Origin: Anaerolineae bacterium | GTDB taxonomy: Bacteria; Chloroflexota; Anaerolineae; Fen-1058 | NCBI GenBank assembly: GCA_003154115.1 | Contig: PMCF01000100.1 | Location: 1 to 35,836, forward strand | Length of the DNA stretch: 35,836 bases | Direction: 5' to 3' | Shown: one piece after another, positions 15,000-23,235 of the stretch | How positions within the stretch are numbered: position 1 is the first letter of the stretch | Layout of the letters: every line of letters begins with the position of its first letter | The notes under the pieces: model-generated | The model's input: the letters and a program-made list of their open reading frames with translations, nothing else | Databases searched by the model: none | Told to the model about the DNA's origin: nothing | Made by a program: the position numbers and the translations under genes

Positions 15000-16259
15000 C
15001 TATTGCAATTCAATCTCTGCATCCGCCGTCATGCCAGCCTTCAAGCGTTGATCCGCATTAGGCAGGCGCACCTTCACCGCAAACACGATGTTGGTGCGAT
15101 CGTCTTTGGTCTGCGTGTCGCGCGGCGAGAACTGGGCCTGCTGTGCGATGGAGGCTACCTCGCCCGTGAAGACTTCATTCGGGTAAGCATCTGCGTAGAC
15201 CTTCACCGGCGATCCAATCTTTACCCGCGGCAGCTGGGCCTGCGGCACATAGACGATCATATCCACCGTATCGAGATTAACGATCGAAAGCAGCGGCGAT
15301 CCGGGCTGCACCGTTTCGCCCACATGCGCCGATCGATCCGTGACCAGGCCCGTCAACGGCGCGGCAATCTGCGTCCGTGATCGATAAGCCTGCGCCAGTT
15401 TCAACTGCGCCTGCGCTTGCTGCACTTTCGCTTCGGCCACAGCAATATCTTCCAACGTGGGGCCCGCTTTCAAATCGGCGAGGTTCGCGGCAGCTACGGC
15501 GGCGCTTGCCACGGTTAGGCTGTACGCACCGTGCGCTTGATTTACCTGTGCTTGCAATCCAATCGGATTCGAGCGCATCGCCTGCAACGCGGCGAGCTGC
15601 GCCTTAGCGCCATTCAATTGTGCCTGTGCCGCCTCCAGATTTTTCTGCGCGATGCCGATCTGCTTGTCGAGCGTTTCGTGCTTGCTGTGATCATTGTCGT
15701 AGAAGTCACGCCAGTATCGTGCTTCAGCCAGCTTGGTCTGCGCCACCGACACGCTCTGCTCGACCAATTTCACGCCCGATCGCGCCGCGTCCAACTGTGC
15801 ATCCAGTTGCTGCGGATTATCGCGAAGCTTGAGCGTGTTGCTCAGCGTCAACACCGCGCCCGCTTGTTCGGCCTCGGCCTGTTGCACAGCCGCCGCCGCC
15901 GCTTCGATCTCTTCCTGGCGCGATCCGGCTTTGACTTGCGCGAGGTTGGCTTCGGCAGCACTCACAGCGGCCTGCGCCTGTTTGACTTGCGCCAGCAACG
16001 CGGCCTCATCCAACGTCACGATCGGCTGACCCGCCGCTACGCTATCCCCTTGATCGACGGCCAGATTGATGATGCGTCCGCCGACCTCCGTCACGACATT
16101 GACCTTGGTGCCCTCGATGACGCCACTGAAGCGATTGGCCGCCGTCGTGTTGCCGTTGGATTGGCAAGCCGTCAACAGTAATAAAGTAACGAGTACTGCG
16201 TAACGGCCCTTACGGACCACGCACCACGCATCACGCACCATCAAGCAATACTTATTCAT
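15000..16259 (-). CDS. HlyD-family efflux adaptor, lipoprotein
   Basis: A 419-residue adaptor. A signal peptide with lipobox LLTAC (Cys32) anchors it; the first biotinyl-lipoyl half starts GTKVNVVTEVGGRIINLAVDQGDSV. A long coiled-coil hairpin rich in Ala/Gln follows (about 85-275), then the second lipoyl half AAPLTGLVTDRSAHVGETVQPG and a beta-barrel ending PNADQRLKAGMTADAEI. The signal peptide is largely encoded by heptamer repeats at 16177-16237. The ribosome site (AAGAGG) comes from another heptamer array in the 32-bp gap to the preceding HlyD gene. It probably bridges the ABC-2 exporter to the cell envelope. Confidence 0.92.
   Translation of the reverse strand: MNKYCLMVRDAWCVVRKGRYAVLVTLLLLTACQSNGNTTAANRFSGVIEGTKVNVVTEVGGRIINLAVDQGDSVAAGQPIVTLDEAALLAQVKQAQAAVSAAEANLAQVKAGSRQEEIEAAAAAVQQAEAEQAGAVLTLSNTLKLRDNPQQLDAQLDAARSGVKLVEQSVSVAQTKLAEARYWRDFYDNDHSKHETLDKQIGIAQKNLEAAQAQLNGAKAQLAALQAMRSNPIGLQAQVNQAHGAYSLTVASAAVAAANLADLKAGPTLEDIAVAEAKVQQAQAQLKLAQAYRSRTQIAAPLTGLVTDRSAHVGETVQPGSPLLSIVNLDTVDMIVYVPQAQLPRVKIGSPVKVYADAYPNEVFTGEVASIAQQAQFSPRDTQTKDDRTNIVFAVKVRLPNADQRLKAGMTADAEIELQ
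16177..16237. repeat. Heptanucleotide arrays encoding the adaptor signal peptide
   Basis: Four degenerate units (AGTAATA, AAGTAAC, GAGTACT, GCGTAAC; 16177-16204) are followed, after 12 bases, by three units (CCACGCA, CCACGCA, TCACGCA; 16217-16237). On the minus strand they encode the hydrophobic core YAVLVTLL and the preceding DAWCVVR. The first class matches the TTACTCG array at 10311; the second matches TGCGTGG at 18620. Confidence 0.8.
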
Positions 16260-16263
16260 CTTA

Positions 16264-16291
16264 CCTCTTGCCTCTTGCCTCCTGCCTCTTG
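16264..16291. repeat. Heptanucleotide tandem repeat between the two HlyD genes
   Basis: Four 7-bp units (CCTCTTG three times, CCTCCTG once) fill almost the whole 32-bp gap. On the transcript they read as successive AAGAGG/AGGAGG sequences, giving several Shine-Dalgarno-like sites before the start at 16259. Confidence 0.9.
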
Positions 16292-17566
16292 CTATTTCAC
16301 TTCCGCCTCGGCTTGCAGGCCGGGCTTCAATGCGTGATCGAGATTAGCGAGTTTGATCTTCACAGCATAAACTAACTTCGTGCGCTCGTCGGCCGTGCGG
16401 ACACTGCGCGGCGTGAATTCGGCTTGATCGCTGATGTAGACGATCGAGCCGGGGAAGACCCGATCGGGAAAGGCATCCACCCGCACGTTGAGCGGTTGCC
16501 CGATCGAGAATTGGCCGATCGCGCCGCCCGGCACAAAGATCGTCAACGTCACCTGATCGAGATCAGCCAACTCCAAAGCAGTGAGGTTCGGCGCGGCGAG
16601 TTCGCCTGTGTGAACACTCGTGGCCGCGATTACGCCGTTCGCGGGCGCTGTGATGATGGTCTTACTCAACTGTGTCTGCGCGGCTTCCAACGCGGCCTGC
16701 GCCACATCCACCTGCGCCTGCGCGGCGTCGATCTGTTCCGGCGTTGCGCCCGCCTGCGAGCCATTCAAACCGGCCTGCGCTTGCGCCACTTGTGCTTCGG
16801 CCGCTCGAACTCCGGCCTGCGCCGCATCGACCTGCGTCTGCGCCTCTTGCGGATTCGATCGTTGTGCTTGCAAATTCTTCAGCGCGGATCGCGCCGCGTC
16901 ATAGTTGGCTTGCGCCACGTTGACGGCGGACAATGCTTGTTCCCATTGATAGGGGATGTCGTAGTATTGCGTGGGCAAGCTCGGTCGATAGGCGGGTGGC
17001 ACATCGGCCAATTTATCCGAGGTGGCACCGTAATCTTTCCACGCCTTCTCGGCAATGTCGCGCTGCAACAGCGCCGCAGCGAGCTGCTGCTTCGTCGCCT
17101 CGACTTGCGCCTTTGCCGCTGCGAGCTGTACGTCGAGCATCTGCGGATTGTCGCGCAGGGCTTGCGTATCACGCCACGCTTGCCGCGCCGCATCTTCTCC
17201 GGTCTGCGCCAACTTCAACTGTGCTTCCGCTTTGGCGATGGCTTGTGCGCGCGCCCCGGCCTTGGCCTGCGCCAACACTGCTTGTGCTTCATACAACTTG
17301 CCGCGCGCCAGATCGACTTGTGCGGCGAGGATGTCATCTTCCAATTTCAATATGACATCGCCTTGCTTCACCTCATCACCTTCAGATACCGGTCGCGCTG
17401 TAATGCGTCCCGCAATTTCCGGCGCGATCGAGATCACTTCCGCCTCGATGAAGCCCGATGCGTTCCACTCGCCGATCGGGCCACCTTGACTCGATCGGGC
17501 CACGGCGATGGCGCTGACCGCGCCCACCACAAACAAAATTCCGACAATCCAGATTTTCGACTTCAT
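16292..17566 (-). CDS. HlyD-family secretion protein (membrane-anchored adaptor)
   Basis: A 424-residue adaptor with one N-terminal membrane helix (IWIVGILFVVGAVSAIAVA, about 4-22). The first lipoyl half is EVISIAPEIAGRITARPVSEGDEV. A very long Ala/Gln-rich coiled coil follows (about 80-330) and then the second lipoyl half ITAPANGVIAATSVHTGELAA. The C-terminal barrel ends ALKPGLQAEAEVK. It is the kind of partner expected for YbhFSR-type ABC-2 exporters (YbhG role). It lies 88 bp after an ATPase gene and 32 bp before a second adaptor. Two adaptors in one exporter operon suggest either a mixed oligomer or two envelope layers to span (inference). Confidence 0.93.
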   Translation of the reverse strand: MKSKIWIVGILFVVGAVSAIAVARSSQGGPIGEWNASGFIEAEVISIAPEIAGRITARPVSEGDEVKQGDVILKLEDDILAAQVDLARGKLYEAQAVLAQAKAGARAQAIAKAEAQLKLAQTGEDAARQAWRDTQALRDNPQMLDVQLAAAKAQVEATKQQLAAALLQRDIAEKAWKDYGATSDKLADVPPAYRPSLPTQYYDIPYQWEQALSAVNVAQANYDAARSALKNLQAQRSNPQEAQTQVDAAQAGVRAAEAQVAQAQAGLNGSQAGATPEQIDAAQAQVDVAQAALEAAQTQLSKTIITAPANGVIAATSVHTGELAAPNLTALELADLDQVTLTIFVPGGAIGQFSIGQPLNVRVDAFPDRVFPGSIVYISDQAEFTPRSVRTADERTKLVYAVKIKLANLDHALKPGLQAEAEVK

Positions 17567-17592
17567 ACATCCACCTGCTTATCCAAAGCTCA

Positions 17593-17639
17593 AGGCGGAC
17601 GAAAGTCCGCCGTTTTCAGCGCTGGATTGTCATCCAGCG
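17593..17639. repeat. Tandem hairpins between ATPase and HlyD genes
   Basis: GGCGGAC-gaaa-GTCCGCC (17593-17610) is followed by GCGCTGGAT-tgtc-ATCCAGCGC (17618-17639). Both are perfect inverted repeats with 4-base loops. They fill the 88-bp spacer and may act in mRNA processing or be another mobile repeat. Confidence 0.85.
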
Positions 17640-17654
17640 CGAGCGTCGGCACAT

Positions 17655-18617
17655 CTATCGTATCGCCGACAAGAACACGTCTTCCAACGATGGCAAAATC
17701 ACTTCCGGCGGATCGAATTTCACGTCACCCGCGTGCAACACCGCGGAAATTTGTCGCTGCGTCAACGCCGCATCTTGCGCCACGATGTGAATCTGCGCGC
17801 CGTACAGCGCCACATCATCCGCCGTCAATTTTTCTTCAGCCCGCGCCTGCTTCAACAATCGCATCGCTTCCGGCGGATCGTCGGGCGTGAGTTCGATCAC
17901 GCTGCCGTGCATCAACGTCTCTTTGAGCTGCACCGGCGAGCCTTGCGCCACGATCTGGCCGCCGTGAATGAACGCCAATTCCTGACACTGTTCAGCCTCA
18001 TCCATGTAGTGTGTGGTCACAAACACCGTCACGCCTTCGTCGTTCACCAGTTGATAGAGCAGTTCCCAGAACGATCGCCTGCTCACCGGATCGACGCCTG
18101 CCGTCGGCTCATCCAGGAAGATCAATTCGGGATCGTGCAGGATCGCCGCGCCGAGCGCCATGTGCTGCCGGAAGCCGCCCGCCAGTTCGCGTCCGGCGGT
18201 TTTCTCCCGCCCGATTAGATCCGCCATCTTCAACACGAATTGAATCCGTTCGCGGAGCCGCTCGCCGCGCAGGCCATAGGTGCGGCCGAAGAACTTCAGG
18301 TTCTCTTCCACGGTCAGATCATCGTACAGGCTGAAGCGCTGGCTCATGTAACCGATGCGCTGCTTAACCGCGCGCGGTTGATGGGCCACATCGTAGCCCA
18401 GCAGTTTAGCCCGCCCGCCCGAAGGCTTGAGCAGCCCCAGCAGCATGCGCATCGTCGTCGTCTTGCCCGCCCCGTTCGGCCCCAGAAAACCGAAGATCGT
18501 CCCGCGCCGCACGTTGAACGTCACGCTATTCACGGCGACGAATTGGCCGAAGCGCTTGGAAAGATTTTCAGTTTCGATGGCGAAAGAAGGATTGTTTGGC
18601 ACGTTATCGTTTTCCAT
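17655..18617 (-). CDS. ABC transporter ATP-binding protein (YbhF-like half)
   Basis: A 320-residue ATPase of the ABC-2 exporter class. Walker A is GPNGAGKTT (46-54), the Q-loop region GYMSQRFSLYDDLTV (89-103), and the signature LAGGFRQ (145-151) has Ala in place of the usual Ser. Walker B is LIFLDEPTAGVDP (165-177) and the switch region VTTHYMDEAEQC. A C-terminal domain of about 90 residues is typical for YbhF/CcmA-like subunits. The start at 18617 directly follows a heptamer array. Together with the ATPase at 20046-20996 it likely forms the heterodimeric motor that is one polypeptide in E. coli YbhF (inference). Confidence 0.94.
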   Translation of the reverse strand: MENDNVPNNPSFAIETENLSKRFGQFVAVNSVTFNVRRGTIFGFLGPNGAGKTTTMRMLLGLLKPSGGRAKLLGYDVAHQPRAVKQRIGYMSQRFSLYDDLTVEENLKFFGRTYGLRGERLRERIQFVLKMADLIGREKTAGRELAGGFRQHMALGAAILHDPELIFLDEPTAGVDPVSRRSFWELLYQLVNDEGVTVFVTTHYMDEAEQCQELAFIHGGQIVAQGSPVQLKETLMHGSVIELTPDDPPEAMRLLKQARAEEKLTADDVALYGAQIHIVAQDAALTQRQISAVLHAGDVKFDPPEVILPSLEDVFLSAIR

Positions 18618-18619
18618 AG

Positions 18620-18647
18620 TGCGTGGTGCGTGGTGCGTAGTGCGTGG
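18620..18647. repeat. Heptanucleotide tandem repeat immediately upstream of an ATPase start
   Basis: Four units (TGCGTGG, TGCGTGG, TGCGTAG, TGCGTGG) end 2 bp from the start codon at 18617 and fill the gap to the PQQ-propeller gene. They replace any normal ribosome-binding site for the ATPase. Confidence 0.9.
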
Positions 18648-18652
18648 GGGCG

Positions 18653-20046
18653 TTAAGGTTCACGTTGAAGCGCGAACACATTTCGACAGCCCGTGGTAAC
18701 AATGAGGGTGTTGTCGGCCACGCCTAACCCACCGATCAGATCAAGGAAATCGCGCGTTTCGTCTGGACCACCCCAGTACCATAGTGGTGTTCGTGCGACA
18801 ATACCTACAGGGCTACCGTCAGCTACAGAGAAGGCACGAATTGTTCCGTCGGCAAAAAGTCCATATGCTTGACCATTCATAACAACCGGTCGTGACATAG
18901 CTTCAGGGCCTAGTGACGGCGTTGCCCACAAGGTATTCCCAGTTTTTAGATCGAGTCGCAAGAGGGTATCCCGAGCATTGAACACGTAAATAGAATCTGG
19001 TGTAACAGTGATCGAGGGGATTTCACCCCAAAAAGCATTCGAGTCCCTCTGATAACGATAGCTGACTTTGGTAAACCATTTCCGCGTAAAATTCTGTAAA
19101 TCAAAGGTTTGGATCCCCTGCTTCTCTGGGTGCGCAAGACTTTCCGAGCGCGCTACGGCGATCTGATCTTGGATGAAGATATCGTTGTAAATTGGTAAAA
19201 TATCCAGCTCGGCAGTCTTGATCAGTTTTCCATCGATTGGATTATAGTGTTGAACCTCAGTTTCATAAAAGTTAATCAACTGGTCATTGACCATAAACAA
19301 ACCGCGTGGTCCACGTAAATCCCACGGCGCCATCCAGCGAGTCGTGCCAGCTGGCAAATCAACGCGACGCATGACCAGGCCAACAAACACGCCGCCCTGT
19401 CCTCCGTCGTAATAGTCAAAGAGCGCATCGTCTGAAATCGCAATCGCCCCTGCTGAACCGCTAGCGCTCACACCACTATCAAAAACAACTCGGCCTGATT
19501 GCCGATCGACAACCAGTTCATACTGCACTGGATTAGGAGTAGATTGCCCATCAGGCTTCACGTACTGAACAAGCAACAACCAGTATTTTGGGCTGGACTT
19601 AATGCTCAACATGTAACGAGCTTTATGGGGAACTGGATTACTCGCATCGGCTATCTTCCACATCAGATTCCCGCTTCGAGGATCAATTGCCAAAAATGTA
19701 TCCTGCAATGTCGCTGGTCGCGCGTCGGCCCGTTCGACCAATAGCATTTGCGACCCATCTACGGTCGGAGGCCGCGCAATGCGATCATCGAAAACTTTCT
19801 GCCACGCCAACTTCCAGCCCGACGCAATCATGACCGGTTCAGTATCACCGCTGCAATCCGTGCTGTCGTTGTCGACAATATTTGCTCAGCACGCACTACC
19901 TTTGCTGGCAACGCGGTAGCCGCTGACGCCGTCGAACGCGGTGGTGGAGCCACTTTCGAACTCGAACACGCGGCCAACACCGCACACAAAACAATCGCAC
20001 GTATTACGCACCAGTGCGCAGCCTCCCTGTGGGACGCAACACGCAT
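18653..20046 (-). CDS. PQQ-like beta-propeller lipoprotein, apparently frameshifted
   Basis: The body (18653-19831 and upstream to 19885 in that frame) is a propeller of PQQ-type blades: TFLAIDPRSGNLMWKI, YELVVDRQSGRVVFD, LLRLDLKTGNTLWATP, GTIRAFSVADGSPVG. Its natural N-terminus lies in another frame. A start at 20046, overlapping the upstream ATPase stop (TGATG), gives a lipoprotein signal ending VLAAC (Cys27), but that frame stops at 19828. The body frame is closed by TGA at 19888-19886. The two frames overlap in 19829-19885, so a one-base indel there would explain the break; it may be a real mutation or an assembly error. The first residues of the signal are repeat-encoded. It is a likely surface protein; its role in the exporter operon is unknown. 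Confidence 0.75.
20011..20038. repeat. 28-bp repeat copy in the lipoprotein signal region
   Basis: It is identical over 28 bp to 9434-9461 in pyrFE and shares AGCCTCCCTGTGGGA with 10249-10263. Here it encodes the charged N-terminal region of the signal peptide of the propeller lipoprotein, in a different reading frame from pyrFE. Confidence 0.9.
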
Positions 20047-20996
20047 CACGTTTCCTTTCTCCCGCGAATCAACGAAATAAACGCCTCTTCCATGCGCGGA
20101 TGGATCACGCGCATGTTATCGACCGTCACGCCGTTGTCGCTTAACACGACCCGCAAACGCGGCCATGTCACAACGGCATCTTCCACAAAGATGTGTAATA
20201 ACGTGCCGTAAATTTGAACCTCCAATACGTCAGGTTGTTGCTCCAACACCGCGCGGGCCGCCTCCAGCCGATCGGGGTGAAGTTCCAACACTTGCCCGCG
20301 CACCATCGCCTTGATCTCACGCGGCGTGCCGCACTCAATCAATCGGCTCTTGAACAACAGGCCGATGCGATTGCAGCGTTCGGCTTCATCCATGTAGGGC
20401 GTGCTGATGACGATGGTGGTACCCTGAACATGCAGTTCGGTCAGCAAATCCCAGAACTCGCGGCGGCTCACCGGATCGACGCCCGTCGTCGGCTCGTCGA
20501 GCAGCAACACCGCGGGGCGATGGATCAACGTGCAGGCGAGGCCCAGTTTCTTCTGCATGCCGCCCGATAGTTTGCCAGCGCGCCGATCGGTGATGTGGCC
20601 CATATGCGCGAAACTCAGCACCTGATCGAAGCGGCGTTGACGTTCCACGCCGTGCACGCCAAAGATGTCGGCATAGAATTCCAGATTCTCGCGCACGCTC
20701 AGATCGCCATACAGGCTGAACTTCTGCGGCATGTAACCCACGTGCGCGCGGATTTTCTCCGCATCCTTCACGCTGTCATGACCCGCAATCGTGACACGGC
20801 CCGCCGTCGGCGTCATCACCGCCGCCATCAGGCGCAGCGCCGTCGTCTTGCCTGCGCCATCGGGTCCCACCAGCCCGAAGATCTCGCCGCGCTCGATCGA
20901 CAGATCAATCTCGTACAGCGCCGTGATCTTCTTCTTGAAGACGCGCGTCAGTTTTTCAACCCGAATGATCGAGGGCTCAGCTTCGCGGCTCGTCAT
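20046..20996 (-). CDS. ABC transporter ATP-binding protein (second YbhF-like half)
   Basis: A 316-residue ABC-2 exporter ATPase with Walker A GPDGAGKTT (44-52), GYMPQKFSLYGDLSV, canonical signature LSGGMQK (143-149), Walker B VLLLDEPTTGVDP (163-175) and a switch region ISTPYMDEAERC that has Pro where His is normal. GPDGAGKTT with Asp at the third position is a hallmark I associate with the N-terminal half of YbhF. Start ATG 20996 overlaps the stop of the upstream SDR gene by one base (GTGATG), so translation is coupled. It pairs logically with the ATPase at 17655-18617 and the two permeases upstream. Confidence 0.95.
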   Translation of the reverse strand: MTSREAEPSIIRVEKLTRVFKKKITALYEIDLSIERGEIFGLVGPDGAGKTTALRLMAAVMTPTAGRVTIAGHDSVKDAEKIRAHVGYMPQKFSLYGDLSVRENLEFYADIFGVHGVERQRRFDQVLSFAHMGHITDRRAGKLSGGMQKKLGLACTLIHRPAVLLLDEPTTGVDPVSRREFWDLLTELHVQGTTIVISTPYMDEAERCNRIGLLFKSRLIECGTPREIKAMVRGQVLELHPDRLEAARAVLEQQPDVLEVQIYGTLLHIFVEDAVVTWPRLRVVLSDNGVTVDNMRVIHPRMEEAFISLIRGRKET

Positions 20997-22039
20997 CACT
21001 CACCAAACGCCGCCGGTCGCTTGGTCTGGCGGAAGAAACGCTGGATCAATTTTGCATCGCGCCGTCGCAGCGCTTGATAAGGCTCTGACCGCTGCAACAA
21101 CTGCTGTTTGATCGCGCGCCGCAGCCATGTCACCAGCCGCTTGCGCGCCGGTGACAGATTCTGCGTGTACCAGTCCAAATAGTCTTCGAATGAATCGCGC
21201 TGAAAGTGCAGGATGCGCTCCAATTCGTCCGAGTCCGCAAAATAGCCGCAGTGAAAATTCTGCTCGGCAAACGCGTCCGCCGGAAAATCCAAATCGCCCA
21301 GGCCGGTGCGCGCAAAGCAGCCGCGCAGCAAATCTCGATAGACCACGCGGCACGCCGCACCGCCGCCCAGATTGAACGTGCGTCCCTGCAATTCAGGCAC
21401 ATGCTCCACGACTTGCGCCAAGGCATAGCCCGTGTCACGCGTCGTCGCCATTTCGATGCACGTATTCAACGGCATGTGAAAGAACAACGGATCGATTTTT
21501 TGCTGCGGGCTGAAGATGCCTGTCAAACGAATGAGGCTCCACGGCAAGTCCGAAGCCCGCACCAACTGTTCCGCTCTAATCTTCGTCACCGCGTAATAAT
21601 CGCCCTCGCTGGGGCACAACGGATCGGTCACACGGATCCACGGGTTCTCCACCCGATCGCCATACACCGACACCGATGATGTATACAGGAAAAACGCCTG
21701 TGGCGCATGGTGCTGCACCGCCTCGATCAAATTCTGCGTGCCCTGCACATTCACACGCTCGGCCAGCGCCGGTCGATGATCGGCCAGCGGCGGGATGATG
21801 GCCGCGAGATGAATCACGGCGTCCACCTCCCTGACACACGCTTCAATCGAAGCCCGATCGGTGAGATCGCCCCAACAGATGTCTACCTCGCCGCTGAAGG
21901 GTTGCAGGATTTTCTCTGTGCGCTTATTGCGGATTTCCAATACACGGATCGTGGCCTGCTCCTTGCGACGCACCAACTCCCGCAAGGTTTCCAACCCGAT
22001 CGCGCCAGCTGCTCCGGTGAGGAGAATGGTTTTCTTCAT
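20996..22039 (-). CDS. NAD-dependent epimerase/dehydratase (extended SDR)
   Basis: A 347-residue extended short-chain dehydrogenase. The NAD-binding loop is TGAAGAIG (about 8-15), then WGDLTD, VIHLAAIIPP, the catalytic SSVSVYG and YYAVTK (YxxxK). Extended SDRs of this kind usually act on nucleotide sugars. The start at 22039 is 2 bp after the stop of the upstream permease, and its stop overlaps the next ATPase start. It is therefore embedded in the exporter operon with tight coupling, which suggests a role in making or altering the exported compound (inference). The substrate is unknown. Confidence 0.92.
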   Translation of the reverse strand: MKKTILLTGAAGAIGLETLRELVRRKEQATIRVLEIRNKRTEKILQPFSGEVDICWGDLTDRASIEACVREVDAVIHLAAIIPPLADHRPALAERVNVQGTQNLIEAVQHHAPQAFFLYTSSVSVYGDRVENPWIRVTDPLCPSEGDYYAVTKIRAEQLVRASDLPWSLIRLTGIFSPQQKIDPLFFHMPLNTCIEMATTRDTGYALAQVVEHVPELQGRTFNLGGGAACRVVYRDLLRGCFARTGLGDLDFPADAFAEQNFHCGYFADSDELERILHFQRDSFEDYLDWYTQNLSPARKRLVTWLRRAIKQQLLQRSEPYQALRRRDAKLIQRFFRQTKRPAAFGE

Positions 22040-22041
22040 AA

Positions 22042-23148
22042 TCAATCCAACCTTCGGCGCAGCGCAAACAGCGCCACACCCACACTGGCTATCGCCAGCA
22101 CGACGAGCGCCACAGCCTGCGGCCACAAAATCGATAAATCCGCGCCGCGCAGCATGACACCGCGCAGGATTTGCAGGTAATGTTGAAACGGAAAGAGCTG
22201 CGCCAGCCACTGCATCGCTTGCGGCAGGCGCTCCACTGGCACGGTGTAGCCGGAAAAGGCCATGTCCGTCATCGCCAACACAAACACGAAGAGCACGGCT
22301 TGCTGCTGCGTATGCGAGAAGGCGGAAATCATCAGTCCCCAGCCCACTTCGGCGATGATGAACAACGTCGATAGAAAAAGCAGCAGCCCGAACGATCCGC
22401 GCATGGGTAGGTTGAAGCCCTGCGTGACGATGAGCACCATGATGAAGAAATTGACCACGCCCACAATCACGGCGGGAATCGCCTTGCCGATGATCAATTC
22501 CACGCGCTGCAAGGGTGTGACGAGCAGCTGTTCCAGCGTGCCGAGCTCACGCTCGCGCGTGATGCCCAGCGCGGCGACGATCAACGCCACCTGATAGATG
22601 ATGAAACCCAACTGTGCGCTGATGACAAAGAACGAGACGTTGAACGTGGGATTGAAGCGCACCTGTGGGCGCACCACGATGGCGGGCAGCGTGCGACTCT
22701 GAGCCGCTTGTTGCTTCGCCGCCACGGCACTGATCGCTCCGGTAGCCGCCCCGATGGCGTAATTCGCGCTGGTGCTCTTCGTGCCATCGACCAGCAGCTG
22801 CACCTGCGGCGCGCCACGCGCCAGATCGGCTTCCAGGCCCGCCGGGATTGTTACCACCATAATAGCCTGCGCCTGATCGAGCCACGGATCAATCTGATCC
22901 GGCGAGTCGAGATAGGCCACGACTTTTAGCTCTTCCGTGTTGTTGAAGGCCGTGATGAGCTCGCGGCTGAGCTGGCTGTGATCCTGATCGACCACGACGA
23001 TCGGCTGATGATGAAAGCCCTGCGTGGTGGTGCGCGCAATCAAAGCCAGTTGCAGCATCGGCCCGATCAGCACCAGGATCAGGATCATCACGTCGCGCGT
23101 GAGTTGGAGTAATTCTTTTTGGGCGAGATTACCAATGCGAAAGAACAT
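22042..23148 (-). CDS. ABC-2 type transporter permease (YbhR-like)
   Basis: A 368-residue exporter subunit. It has an N-terminal helix (MILILVLIGPMLQLALIA), a large extracytoplasmic domain (about 50-175, with VVVDQDHSQLSRELI) and five to six C-terminal helices containing the ABC-2 block ERELGTLEQLLVTPLQR. It is paired with the permease at 23230-24348, with which it shares architecture, so the two probably form a heterodimer. The 81-bp spacer between them is a heptamer-repeat hairpin. It is followed 2 bp later by the SDR gene. Confidence 0.95.
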   Translation of the reverse strand: MFFRIGNLAQKELLQLTRDVMILILVLIGPMLQLALIARTTTQGFHHQPIVVVDQDHSQLSRELITAFNNTEELKVVAYLDSPDQIDPWLDQAQAIMVVTIPAGLEADLARGAPQVQLLVDGTKSTSANYAIGAATGAISAVAAKQQAAQSRTLPAIVVRPQVRFNPTFNVSFFVISAQLGFIIYQVALIVAALGITRERELGTLEQLLVTPLQRVELIIGKAIPAVIVGVVNFFIMVLIVTQGFNLPMRGSFGLLLFLSTLFIIAEVGWGLMISAFSHTQQQAVLFVFVLAMTDMAFSGYTVPVERLPQAMQWLAQLFPFQHYLQILRGVMLRGADLSILWPQAVALVVLAIASVGVALFALRRRLD

Positions 23149-23159
23149 GATGACTGAAC

Positions 23160-23235
23160 AGTGATGAGTGAAAAGTGATGAGTGAATAACGAACAGCGAT
23201 TTTTTAGTTCACTCATCACTCTTCACTTTTCAGTT
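23160..23235. repeat. Heptamer arrays forming a large hairpin between the two permease genes
   Basis: Left array: AGTGATG, AGTGAAA, AGTGATG, AGTGAAT (23160-23187). Right array: TTCACTC, ATCACTC, TTCACTT, TTCAGTT (23208-23235). They are complementary, with a perfect 13-bp core (23174-23186 with 23208-23220). The stop codon of the upstream permease (23232-23230) lies in the last unit. A sister copy is at 33398-33446. Confidence 0.92.
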
